Below are positions 1 through 11,228 of a DNA stretch of 64,000 bases, one piece after another. The translations under genes were made by a program, and so were the position numbers. A model generated the notes under the pieces. The model was given only the letters and a program-made list of their open reading frames with translations. It did not search any database and was not told the DNA's origin. Each line of letters begins with the position of its first letter. Positions within the stretch are counted from its first letter, which is position 1. Origin of the DNA: Paraphysomonas bandaiensis (lineage: Eukaryota; Chrysophyceae); NCBI GenBank assembly GCA_965644295.1, contig CBFFRP010000234.1, positions 225,745-289,744 of the forward strand, given 5' to 3'.

Positions 1-784
1 TTTCAATGGAGACTTTGTTGACCGCGGATCGTTCTCACTAGAGGTGGTGGTTACACTGCTTGCCTGGAAATTGGCGATCCCAGATTGTCTCTATATGACT
101 CGCGGGAATCACGAAACAAAGGGCATGAATAAAATATACGGATTCGAGGGGGAAGTCGTTCACAAATTTGATCAGGTGGCGATGGGGATATTCTCAGAGG
201 TCTTTCAATGGCTTCCTTTATGTGCAGTTATTCATGATACAGTGTTCGTGGTGCATGGCGGTATAAGCACTCAGAACGATGGTTGCGTTACTCTGAAGGA
301 GATCGAAGGAATTCATCGCAACAGAGAACCCCCTGAGAGTGGACTTATGTCTGATCTGCTCTGGTCAGGTACGACGTCTTTATCTATTGGAGTACTTGTA
401 TGTGATCGAAAGTGACTAGTTTGAGTTATATAAAATATCTGCGCAGACCCGCAACCTCAACAAGGCAAAAGCCCGAGCAAACGTGGAGTGGGGTACTCAT
501 TTGGCCCCGATATCACTGCGAACTTCCTGCGCACGAATAATCTGAAGCTGTTGGTTCGATCTCATGAAGTCAAGGAAGAGGGTTATGTCGTGGAACATGA
601 AGGAAAATGTGTTACCATTTTTAGTGCACCCAATTACTGCGATCAGATGGGCAACAAGGGCGCTTTCATTAGGTTTAGCGAGGAGAATAATATGGAGCCT
701 GAATTCACACAATTTGATGCTGTTCCTCATCCCAATGTTCCACCCATGCACTATGCCTCCGCAATGTCGCAGTTTGGTTTGTAG
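1..784 (+). CDS. PPP5C: Serine/threonine protein phosphatase 5 (PP5), C-terminal part
   Basis: Partial gene; the 5' end lies outside the window. Two exons are visible: <2..368 and 447..784, with a 78-nt GT-AG intron (369..446) splitting an Asp codon. The catalytic metallophosphatase signatures GDFVDRGS and RGNHE are present, as is the late SAPNYCDQMGNK block that precedes the end of the catalytic domain. The YGFEGEV segment and the C-terminal AVPHPNV block are specific to PP5 rather than PP1, PP2A or calcineurin, so the missing N-terminus should carry TPR repeats that bind Hsp90. PP5 dephosphorylates Ser/Thr on chaperone-bound clients in cytosol and nucleus. Both metal-ligand motifs seen here are intact. 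Identification rests on the family-specific motifs and is firm; the TPR part is inferred. Confidence 0.93.
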
Positions 785-1868
785 ACGTACATACGAAAGT
801 AGGCACTCATGAATTTGAAAGTATAATCAAAGCGTCGTGTGTATCGTATCAAAGATACTGCTTCTCAATGACTTTCAGCTCTACTTTATATATTTTGCGG
901 TTAAACGTTTAAGAATTAACGTTCTTCATTAGTGGAAATGAACACGGTTCATCTGTTTGATAGAACGAACATCAGCAAAACAAGGCATATGAAATGTGTT
1001 TCTTAAACTTTCACCGTGTTTATGTACTGTTTGTACGCATCAGCTAGTATCAATAAAAATTATGTCTATGGTTTACTTGGTTATCACATAGTTGGTATAA
1101 GTGTATAAGTTAGAAGATAGCTGCCTATACCAGCAAGGCAGCTGGTTGTAATCCTGGAAAACAATGACATATGAAAGCAGTAAAAAAATGTCCATTGTGG
1201 GAATGGGCCCATCTTAAAAATTAAAAACTCAAAAATCCCGAAGTTAGCAGGTGTCAGCTATATCAGCATTCTGCTTGCTGGTTGCACCTTGGTACTTGCG
1301 ATGACGCACAAGCAGCTTTCGTAGCGCTAAATAGGAGGATGTCAGAGTTAAGCACTAGTTAAATTGTTTTGCTACATTAGTTCTGACTCTTTCATGCCTA
1401 TGATGGCTAATAATCAGATATTCACTATTAGCTATTAGGATATAATGTATACGGCAAAAAGTCAAAGAGGAATGGCTTAATTGACATTCAAATTGACCCA
1501 TGAGTTAGTTGTGTATATATAATATATTGATAATATGATGTATTATAGTACGAGGATAAATTCGTACTACAGAAACTTTGCTTTTGTTCTTGTATATTGT
1601 AGTATAAATCCTTTGTAGAGCTTTTAGGGGAGACGAAACATGCTCTGTGAGCTGCATTCTAGCTGAGGTGGACATAATCAAGAAAAGTGACCTTCAAGCT
1701 CTTTACTAACGCGTCAATACAATCTACTTAAGATGGATACTTAAGTTAAATGCTCGCTTGCTGATAGTATTTTATGAGAAAAGTGCGAAAAATAATTTCT
1801 AATATCAGCATCTATCAATCAGTACTACCCAGATATAGAGATCACGATTGCACTCAAGACTGAGCGCA
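785..1868. other. AT-rich intergenic stretch between convergent PP5 and myosin genes
   Basis: No convincing coding exon on either strand. It carries the 3' flanks of two convergent genes and one truncated copy of a dispersed repeat (listed separately at 1199-1438). The rest is AT-rich sequence without a recognisable RNA gene. Confidence 0.6.
1199..1438 (+). repeat. Dispersed repeat family R1, copy A (5'-truncated)
   Basis: This shares long blocks with copies at 8705-9160, 10715-10985 and, inverted, 50060-50490. Shared landmarks are GGAATGGGCCCA, AAATCCCGAAGTT, CAGCATTCTGCTTGCT, GACGCACAAGCAGCTT and GTTAAGCACTAGTTA. This copy lacks the upstream third seen in copy B but runs further downstream, through GCTACATTAGTTCTGACTC, which it shares with copy C. 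Noncoding as far as can be seen. Confidence 0.75.
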
Positions 1869-4800
1869 CTACGTGCGAGACAATGGCTCGATAGTCACAC
1901 CAGCATCACGTGCATTCGCCGGTTTGATTTTCATGTACTTGTCAACGTTCAGAAACTCTTTCACAATGCGGCTGCCGTTATAGCTAGTACAACGATAGTG
2001 AATGTACAGTATTTACGGACATCAGGAAGCATTACCTCGTCATAATTTCCTCGTTTCCGCAGACGGCAGAAATGTAGACACTGAGAGCGTAGGCTTTCAG
2101 GTCGAGCATCTCATTTGACACAGAACGTGCATAAGATTCACTGGGAAAATGTTCATCGACATCTGTATTACGAAACATTAGCGCCATCAAAATCACTTTT
2201 GAACATTCTACAAACCTGACTGATAGTATTTCATGAGCTTAGCTCTCATTGCCTTGAAGTCCATGTAACTCTTCAATATGGTGTACGTCCGTACATCTTT
2301 TCCAACTGCACGAACCTCCAAAACAAATTCAACGTGTCTTTTACGAACTCTTGCCCACGAGATTACAGCCGCTGTGATACCTTGCTGCCAGTCGGAAGCA
2401 GATGCTGCGCCCCTTTTAATCTGACCAACATGTGTACTTCGCGTAGAGTAGTTCGAGCGAATTGCACTGGAGGCAGTTGCCGATGGAATATTCGTATCGA
2501 TCGGGGCAGCTGTATTAAATATAGTTGACGCTTTCTGTTTAACCATTTGTGGCCGCGGCATGGGGTTAGATGACACAACAACATCAGTGTTTTCCTCGCC
2601 TCGTTGAGTTGTATCTTCACTTAAAGTAGAAGACTGTGCTCCACTGACTTTACCTTCGGAGTTATAGACATCGGCTTCATTGACCTTGGTTTCAGAACTG
2701 TTTTTTGAATATCCTTCCATATTTTCAAGAACTGATGACAACCTCTGCTTAACGGCAGCAAGTTCTTCTTTGAGTGCTTTGTTCTCTTCGCGCAAATTTT
2801 CGATGATCAGTTTCGCGTCGATGTCAATACTAGCAGTGCTGCCTAATTTATCATCCTCTGATATATGCGTTGCTGGCGATACGTTATGTAGAATCTCCGC
2901 TTCAGATATTCCGGCGTTGTTTCGTTGCGCTTCTAGTCTGAGGGCTGTATTTTCTTTCTCCAGAATCTTGCTGCTCTTCAATAATGCTTCGTTTCGTCGT
3001 TCCATAGCTTCCATCTTTTCTGATGCATCACGCATGTCGAATAGCAAATTAGGATTAGCTTTAAGCTTCTCGTCAATATCAGACTGGGATACATACAATA
3101 AATACAGTGTTATACAGAAAATATAGTTATTACCAAGAAATTGGCTTTAGCCTCTGCATCAAGGCGTCTCTTTTCCATTGCTTTCTGTCGCTGTTATATT
3201 GAAAACAAAAATAAACACATCGGGGCTTTCGAATTATAACTTACTCACCATTTTCTCTCTGAGGACGAATACTTTCATGCGGGCTGCAGTACCCCTCCAC
3301 ATGCATTGTAGTTTCAGAGTGAGATCAAGCATTTTAGCCTTCAGCAGGCGAGCCTGGAATCCTCTGATATGGGCCTGAATCAAAAAGCATGCGGCTACAG
3401 ATTGCATATACTTCTTCCTAGCAATGTAGGACCTGTACTTCGTTTGAATAACAGTAGCGGATGAATACTTAAAGGCTTTGACGCTTTGACGGGCAACGTA
3501 GCCACGATAGCGGGCTTTCAATAAAGTAAAACCCCGAATAGTTTTTTTATATTTTGCCACAGCCAAAAACACCCGAACTCGTCGTTGTAGAACTAGAGTC
3601 GCTGCGACACAGTGCCTAGCAATCATTCGCCCTCTATGGGCAGCATACATGACAGAATGAGCAGCAGGGACCATTGCGCTTTTCGCATTCCCCTTTCTGA
3701 GGAGCACCATCAGATGCAATCGCCTTTGCATTCTCTTTGCAATCAGAGATACTGCACGTGCATGAAGATTCTCTAGCATCTCAAAAACAGGAGCTCGCAT
3801 AAAGACCTGAGACCTACCCATTTGAAGCCCACTGAACACATCAACATCAGAAGAAAACTTGGAGGCATCAGTCATATTGAGAACTGTGATGGTCAGTGAA
3901 ACAATGTCAATGAGCATGGATGCTGACGTCCGCCATAGGTCTTCCGCTCCGGTCACAAGAGCACGCTTAATGCACTCACTGAGATCCCGGGTGAGAGCGT
4001 TGACCCCACATACAACCAAGAATGCAGAGTATCGAGTCACGAAGAGCTTGAAGTCTAGACGATTAGGAAAGCCTGCACGAAACACCTGCACAGCACCTAG
4101 AGCACCACCACATCTAAGCTGATTCATAACCATGTCGTAGTCAAAGTGGTTAGCCTGCAGCTGGTTGTTTGGTTTTATACACCTGATAAAGTGCGATCGA
4201 GTTGAACGAATCTTAGTAATAAGATCGTTTAGCTGACGTGAGAATTGAGATGCCACAGAGGTTGTTTTCTTTCCGACAGACACATGCAGTTTTGACGCAC
4301 TCCTGCTGAAAGTTGAGGCACGATCTGGAGAAGAGTCGTGCTCTTTAGCTGCTTTACTTTTTTTCACATGCCTCCCTTCAGACACATTCGCAATATCTCG
4401 AAGTAGATCGCATTCGGACGACTCAAAGCTAAATAAGATCTCTTGGGCGATGTCATTGCGGTTTTTTTCAACAAATTCATTTGCACTATACCGCACATCA
4501 CAGGCGAAGTGGTGTACCACAAACTCTTGGCGCCCCTGCTCAGTTTTACTTGCACTGAAGTGTGCATGAGTAGAACATTTCGCATAGAACGTCTTCACGA
4601 GCTTATCGTCAGATGGCTTCGGAATCTTAAGTTGTTCGTCACATAACAGGAACAATCCGGTACGTTTATGTTCAAATAGCTCAAGCCTCTCTGAGTTGTC
4701 GGGGTAGTCTTTGAAATTCCACTGGATACCCTCCTCTTCGTACACCTCCTTTTCACTCTTGAATATAGCGTAGTTGAAATGATCTTGAAGTTTCTCGTTA

Positions 4801-6382
4801 GCAAAGTTGATGCACAGTTGCTCGAAAGAGTTCTTTGCAAAGTACTCGAAACCAAATATGTCGAGTACACCAATGAATGAGACAGATTCGTCGATGGAAT
4901 CTGAGCTCAACGAAGAATTGATTTCCTGTACCATCAATCGGAAAAGCAGATCATATAGGGTCTTTGCATACACATCTCGCGCAGCTAATGCCCCTTCTAC
5001 ATTAAGATTCTTTAGAATTTGATTTCCTGCAACCTTGATGCTACGCTTGGTGACAGCCTGAAGTAACGTACTTTCGTCGATCTGAAGCAGCTCGCAGATA
5101 CATTTTACGTGCACCTCACTGGCATGAGAAAATACTGCAGCATCCTCCCCAACTGTAGAGGAGGCATCGAATGACAGATTTCCGATATGAAGCACTGCTA
5201 TAACAGTTTTAAGTATTTCTTCTCTGCGCTCCGGTGATACGTCGATAGTTGCCAGTGCCCCCATTAGCTTACCTAAGTTATCCGCATCACTCTCCCCATC
5301 ACTTCGACAGTACTCGTCACTCATATTGACATACTTAAAATCTTTGAGAGATTGGCATCCCCACTTCACGCGCTGCTCATTTGATAGTCCTAAATATAGT
5401 CATGACTATTAAAGAGCAAAATGAAGATTTCGTTAGGGAAGAACCACCTGCAAACACCTCGTAGAATATGTGGTAATTTCGCTCGCCACTCAGCTGGGAG
5501 GTGACACGGACTGTCTCCAGTAGGTACGTTTGAATAAAAGCACCCACAATAAACCCATCCGTGGAGTAGCGTAGCTCGATAAATTTTCCAAACCTGGACG
5601 AGTTGTTGTTTCTGGCCGTCTTGGCATTTCCAAAGGACTCAGTGATAGGGCTGACAGCACTGACAAGGGATTGGATGTCCATTACCTCCTCATCAAGCTC
5701 AGTTGCTAACGCTGCAGAAGTCACTGCAAGGAAGCGCAATACTTGTTTGGTGGACTCAGTTTTGCCTGAAACAACGCGGCGGTGTCACTTAAACAAATCA
5801 AAAATTGTGCAATCACAACATGCCTGCCCCAGATTCTCCATTGACCAAAATCGATTGATTTTCTCGTTTGTCAGGGTCGTACTTGTCGATAAACATACGA
5901 ATATAAGCACTGTTAGCAATTTGAAACACATGAGGCCCATGCTTTCTCATCGTAGCCTGATCTGACTGAAAATACTTCTGAATTGTGTCTTGTGAGTACA
6001 CAGTTTTATCCAGCTCTTCAAATGGATTCACTGCTACAAGAATAGGTCCTATACTTGTGTATATTGCCTTGTCGATATACCTCAATCGAAGGCATTCAAT
6101 CATTTCCGGTTCATTTAAGAACGATAGTGACGTCATATCAGTGACATCAGCCGCACCGCTCATATCTTTATCTCTCTTCTTAACTAAATCGAATTCCAGA
6201 CAGAAAGAGTCCGTTGCAGACGTTTTTATCTCAAGTGATCCGCCTGTAAGATCCGTTATGTTGAATATCCATGAACCTGTGTCGTCCTTTGAGTGGCTTG
6301 AGACGAACCCTGCGCGCCAGGGGACACTTGACTCTGATGTGAACCACACCGCTGCGTTACTCCATGGGTCATATGAGGACAT
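1869..6382 (-). CDS. Myosin heavy chain with IQ motifs, coiled coil and C-terminal PX domain
   Basis: Seven exons on the minus strand: 6382-5824, 5765-5448, 5389-3249, 3190-3134, 3083-2216, 2162-2036 and 1971-1869. Joined, they give an open frame of 1390 residues. The motor domain shows the P-loop GESGAGKT (split by intron 1), switch I NNNSSRFGK and switch II DIFGFE. After the converter come about five or six IQ motifs (light-chain or calmodulin sites), then a coiled coil rich in Glu, Lys and Leu, then a PX domain at the end (from about FVLEVRAVGKDVRTYTI onward) that should bind phosphoinositides. Head plus PX is the layout described for oomycete class XXX myosins. It probably links actin motility to membranes. 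Intron 1 has a GC-AG donor (G|GCATGT); the other five are GT-AG, 50-64 nt. It is head-to-head with the GT61 gene. The class assignment is inference from domain order. Confidence 0.9.
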
Positions 6383-6914
6383 TGTTAGGCTGCTGTTGGG
6401 ATAGAGAGTATGGGATAGTGGGGGGGGGCTGTGTATGTATGTGTATGAGTGGATGCTCCTGTTGCTTTGTATGACTCAAGATCCTACATGCGTTCAATCA
6501 TGGTATCATCTTGCTGTGTACAGCAGCAGTCTGTTGCAGTGTACGAAGTGCGGTGTTGTGATAGTATCCTGTGCAGAGTATCCTCCCATATCTTGCATAC
6601 ACGTACAGCAGTATGTATGCCTGGGATCGCAGAGGGTGTGGTGTGTATAATTTACTTAGAAAACACAGATATTTTAACAGAAAACTCCACTTTTCGGGAA
6701 GTGTGGAATACAGTGACAGTATACTGTCTGTATGCAGTAGTCAGGTCAAAGTATACAGCACTATCTACAGCAGCTGTATGTATGTATGTATGTATGTATG
6801 GCGTGATGTTCATCTCGCTGTCGTGTAATTTGAATCATGGCACACAGAGAGGACGTGAGCTGCTGTATGAACCACCGTATGTGCAGTGATACACTCCTAT
6901 GATATAATTCCCTC
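6383..6914. promoter_or_regulatory. Divergent spacer between myosin and GT61 genes
   Basis: The 532 bp between two start codons pointing apart should hold both promoters. It contains an exact TACAGCAGTA at 6604-6613 and close variants at 6519, 6754 and 6766. A short (TATG)n run lies at about 6777-6801 and a G9 tract near 6421. The same decamer recurs in other spacers of this window. Confidence 0.5.
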
Positions 6915-8386
6915 ATGAAACACGCTCTGTTGTCTGTGTGTCTGCTGCTAGTGCACTCGCTCAGTGTCTCTGTCTCGAGTGGTGGCTTCTCATCAGTCCC
7001 TGCTAACGGGTCCTTCTCATGTCTAGAGCTTCAAAAGTGGGCAAAGACTGAAAAGCACTACTCGAATGATCGAAAGACATCTCTTTTTGCTCTGATGACG
7101 CCAGAGGAGTGCCTTAAACAGCCGGTCATTCGAGTGCAGAGTGTGAAATATTCACAGTACAACTCAAACGAAAAATATTTCAGTTCTGCTAAAGATAAAT
7201 GCGCAGAGCATGATGAGAATGCGGTTGTTTTTCTCTCTAATTTTTCAATCAATCATAATTTCTCACATTTTTTGCATGCGTTGCTTCGTCTGTTCTGTGC
7301 CCTTGTCGATGCACGCTACATCACTTATGATGAAAAGACTGATTCATTTGTGAAATCAAATTACATTATTTGGATAGACGAGAATTTTAAACTATCTTCA
7401 CGTGGATTTGAGTGGTTGTCTATGATGGGTCCAGTTCGTAAATTGGGAAGTCTGAAAAGGGGGACATGTGTGTCCGCCAACTCGGTGGTGTATGGAAGTG
7501 GGTGTGTCCACCTTCTTCCTCCAGAAAAGTGGTATGGCTATCCTGGATGCAGAGCGAATAAGGTGTGCATTCTGTAGACTAATGGCATGATCCCACGCCC
7601 TATACTTGCTATCTTGTTATTATGTGCAATGATTTATGCATGTTGTTGAGCAGGTACTGCCATCTTTTGCAGCGTTTGTCAGAGCACATCATAAGATTAG
7701 CAATATTGCTCCTGTTGTGCGGGTGGACAATCGTGGTGTGGTAGACACGAATAAATTAAGCTTGGCATTTTCAGTTCGCAAGGTGGGCGACCTTACTGGT
7801 AAAAGGTCTATTTCCAACCTTGCTCAGGTAAAGATTCTACTCTCGATAGTCTTTGTTAGTTTTAAGTCTTTCATAACAGTTACAGACCGTGCTTGACAAA
7901 TCAATGAGGGTTTCCCATCAACTGAACAATATATCATTCGAAGATCTTGATGTTCCTTCAGTGGTACACCAGATGTCTCGCGTGCACGTGTTTGTGTCTG
8001 TGCATGGGGCGGGTATAACAAACACCTTTTTCATGCTTCCAGGCACGGCTGTAGTAGAAATCCTACCATTCCCTCTTTGTAACTGCCGCAGCCCGGACTA
8101 CTTTTATGGCATGGCCGGGTACTATCAGGGCAGTTCAATGGCTCTGGGGCTTAAGCACTACACTTATTGTGTACCAGCTTTTCACACAAAGTGGCACGAG
8201 AAGCCGAAAGACGCATCTCCGAATGTAAAATGCAACTGGAGACATCTGCATGCAGTAGAAGAAGTGAGGATAGATGAGACGAACTTTGCATCACTTATAC
8301 GTAGTATTGAAAGAGAGCTTATAGCAGATGGTGCAGTTGAGATAACTACTCCTATTATTAGCCTAAATCCGCATGTAAATGGGTAA
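6915..8386 (+). CDS. Secreted/Golgi glycosyltransferase family 61 (EOGT/DUF563-like)
   Basis: Three exons: 6915-7562, 7654-7827 and 7880-8386, giving about 442 residues. The N-terminus MKHALLSVCLLLVHSLSVSV is a signal peptide or signal anchor, placing the enzyme in the ER/Golgi lumen. The third exon carries the GT61 hallmark VHGAGITN followed by LPGTAVVEI, as in EGF-domain O-GlcNAc transferases and plant xylosyltransferases. The donor is likely a nucleotide sugar and the acceptor a secreted protein or polysaccharide; the exact sugar cannot be told. Exon 3 has two possible acceptors six bases apart (after 7879 or 7885), both in frame, differing by Leu-Gln. The family call is firm and the substrate open. 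Confidence 0.82.
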
Positions 8387-8704
8387 CGATTATGTTATTT
8401 TTAATAAGCAATCTTTATTAAACGTTGGCGAGAATATATTGAAAAGATTGCTTTACTGACATTCATCAACATAATAAGTTTGAACCCTGTAAATAATTTG
8501 GCGATATGTCTACTATCTACTACTCGAGATATAATATTACGCCGTCAACATATAGTAAACACTCGAATGTGTAGTCTACAAGCAAGTTGTACTGAATGCT
8601 GAATTACAGTGGGCTATTTAAAACAATTTAGCCTGCTGTGTTTCAATCAATAGAAAAGAATGAACATAGCACTTTGGAGGCATTAGAAAATCGTTAATTA
8701 TTAT
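8387..8704. other. AT-rich 3' flank of the GT61 gene
   Basis: AT-rich, no gene or repeat recognised before dispersed-repeat copy B begins. Confidence 0.5.
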
Positions 8705-9160
8705 TATTTACTCGTGGTTTTCTGGGAGATCAGTACCGGTATCTCCTGAAAACTAACGTGATCCGCATATATAGTCAGCGGATATCGTTCTGCTCACTCG
8801 AAGTCAAATGCTTGTGTGATACAACAAGGGACACTGATTAGTGTCACTTGTGTAGACGTCTTTGCCCTTGACGAATAAACAAGCGGAATGGCCCCACCTT
8901 AAGGGCATCCGCGGTATTGGGCTGCCTTCTGAAGTCAAGTATCCGGGAATGGGCCCACCTTAAGAACTCAAAAATCCCGAAGTTTGCAGATGTCAGTGTG
9001 TCAACATTCTGCTTGCTCACTGCGTTTGCCTTGAGTAATAGAGCGAAAGTTGTTGCCCCTCGGTGCTTGCGGTGACGCACAAGCAGCTTTCGTAGCGTTA
9101 AATAGTAGGGTATCATAGTTAAGCACTAGTTAGTTAAATTTTTTTGCGAAAAATTCTCTG
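8705..9160 (+). repeat. Dispersed repeat family R1, copy B (most complete with copy D)
   Basis: About 450 bp. It aligns along its length with the reverse complement of 50060-50490: landmarks GTAGACGTCTTTG, GGCAT(C)CG, TATTGGGCTGCC, GAAGTCAAGTATCCGGG, GGGCCCACCT, ATTCTGCTTGCTCACTG and CTTTCGTAGCGTT occur in the same order. A 90-codon ORF on the opposite strand is not kept in copy D (stop after about 30 codons), so I regard the repeat as noncoding or long decayed. No terminal inverted repeat or clear target duplication was found. Confidence 0.8.
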
Positions 9161-9221
9161 CCCTACGATGGCAAATACAGTCCAACATAAAGTTTCACCC
9201 TATTAACCAGCTCCAAGCCCA

Positions 9222-10592
9222 ATGTCTCTATTGAGACCGTGGCTGAGTCACATCAGTGTGCCCAGGGCCTTTTACACTCCCTTACTGCTGCATTTTGTTG
9301 ACCACCACGCTTCCGACAAATTACCTGTCACACCATGTTGTACACGCTCCAAGCCCCCCTGCCTGGCCTTGCAACCTTCACCCTACTCAACTACTTCAGT
9401 TAAACCACGTGCCTGCACCAATGCAGCGCTGACCGCACCTATGTGCTATCCCCTCAGCAGACAACTTCGTCTCACCCATCGCTTTCTACGGCTACAACCT
9501 CTCAGAACATGGCTCGTGCGAGCAGGCTCACGAAAACGACCCCCATGGACCCCCTATGCAATCACTGAATACTCTCGATCCCTCTCAACTGTGCAACAGG
9601 GCTGCCTTCTGCCGCCCACTCAACCCAACCCAACATGGTTTGTCTGTGGTCCATCCACCCAGCAGGCTACCCCCTCACCCTGTTCACCTATCACCCCCAC
9701 AGCCCATCCATCTCATTGGATAGACACTGTATTCCGCATACGGTATACTCGACTACTGTACTACTGTGTCCTACAGGATGTATACCATTCCGTGTATACC
9801 TCTACTGCTGTTGGACACATCACCATGTCCATGTACCTGTATACCTGTACTGTTGGACACATCACCATGTCCATGTACCTGTCTACCTGTACTGTTGGAC
9901 ACATCACCATGTCCATGTACCTGTCTACCTGTACTGTTGGACACATCACCAGCTCTCTCTCACTGTCCAACACACTCATAACACCACTGCAGTGTCATAC
10001 ACACACACAGTACACTCTACCTCCTCCTAGAAAACCCCCAGACAAACTATCTCCTCTCCCTTCGTCTCTGATACCTTGCCGTCATCTTCCTTACACACAC
10101 TCTCTATGCCTCAGCCTGTACCCCCCTGCACCAACACAGACACTAACAAGGGCAGCTGAGGACGTCCGAGTGTCTCCTCCAGACCATCATCATCATCACG
10201 ATCATCTCGTGCATAGGGCTATCAGAGTACTCGACCTCAGTGACTCTTGTTCTGTTGCGCAGTCTCACTCCCCTCAATCAGATGTTGCCTCTCTTGCACC
10301 ATCACACTCCCTCTCGACTCCCTGTAGCTGGACACACCGGATGACCCTCACATCCCACCCCTGTACAGCTATACACCCTCTTGCATGTGTTCTCTACCGC
10401 TGGCTAAGACAGCAAAAGAGCCGATTTCGACGCTTCTTCACAGTAGGCCATAACCTTTTGCAAGACCTTCATCCACATACCTCCGAGCCACTTGGAACAA
10501 TGCCTAAAGGAAGGCCACCAGATCGCCAATCTCAGAAGGGCATATTACTGTTTCCCCTAACTGCCAGAAGGCTAATAAGTCAGTCCCCGTGA
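9222..10592 (+). other. Long C-rich open reading frame of doubtful coding value
   Basis: A 456-codon frame without stops between dispersed-repeat copies B and C. Translation is dominated by Ser, Thr, His, Pro and Leu and contains a 14-residue tandem repeat from a 42-bp DNA repeat. Two other frames are also partly open, as expected where one strand is C-rich and G-poor. I see no conserved domain, no signal peptide and no intron pattern like the neighbours. It could be the worn interior of a transposable element bounded by the repeats, or simply low-complexity DNA. A real protein is possible but unsupported. Confidence 0.2.
9805..9957 (+). repeat. 42-bp tandem repeat, about 3.5 units
   Basis: The motif TTGGACACATCACCATGTCC starts at 9811, 9853 and 9895, and is partial at 9937, giving an exact 42-bp period. 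Units are nearly identical, so the array is recent. In one frame it translates as VGHITMSMYL-(Y/S)-TCT units. Confidence 0.9.
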
Positions 10593-10714
10593 GGTACATA
10601 AGGCTATCTATCATATAGCGAGTGGAGTCTCATCCCAAGAGGAGACCTCCAGATCACACGCGCCGGTGAGTCCCAGGACACACGATCATGGCGAGCCTCA
10701 TAACACACACTAAG

Positions 10715-10985
10715 AACGGAAGTGGTTGCACCTTGGTGCTTGCGGCGACGCACAAGCAGCTTCTGTAGCGTTAAATAGTAGGATAAAAGAGTTTGTATTG
10801 ATTAGTTACGGGTAGTAGTCTAACTAGTATGACTAGCATTCTTCTAGCCACTAATTGGTGCAGGCTTTCAACGCCTATTGCTAAATAATCAGACATTCAA
10901 TATATAAATTTTTTTGCTACATTAGTTCTGACTCTTACATGCCTATTACTAATAATATGACATTCACTATTCACTACAACACCTA
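10715..10985 (+). repeat. Dispersed repeat family R1, copy C (rearranged fragment)
   Basis: It holds the GGTGCTTGCGGCGACGCACA and GTAGCGTTAAATAGTAGGAT core plus the downstream block GCTACATTAGTTCTGACTC shared with copy A. Within the copy the block CCTATTGCTAAATAATCAGA is partly repeated about 70 bp later as CCTATTACTAATAATATGA, an internal duplication. Confidence 0.7.
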
Positions 10986-11228
10986 GCCAGCACAGAGACG
11001 ATGTTTTTTCTATATTCACTAAACGCAGAACGGCACTGGAAAGGTGATGATAGAAGTATCTTGCAGACAAAATGGCAATGCTAAGACCAACTACAATAGG
11101 ACGCTTTATCCCATGCTTAACCTGCATAGAAGTTAACAGTGCATCGTGTACCACTGTGGCATTTGCTTGTGAAATAGTGAGATATAATGCTGGTATGCGG
11201 TTTTATTACCCAAAATTCTCAAACTAAT

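Noticed and set aside
8844-9116. 90-codon minus-strand frame inside repeat copy B
   Set aside because: Copies A and D of the same repeat have stops and shifts in this frame, so it is not conserved as protein.
9222-10592. Ty3/gypsy or other retroelement coding region
   Set aside because: No protease, reverse transcriptase or integrase motif in any frame; kept only as an uncertain C-rich ORF.
8705-10985. Repeat copies B and C as a pair of LTRs
   Set aside because: They share only about 75 bp in the core and have different extents, and no TG...CA ends or target duplication were found.
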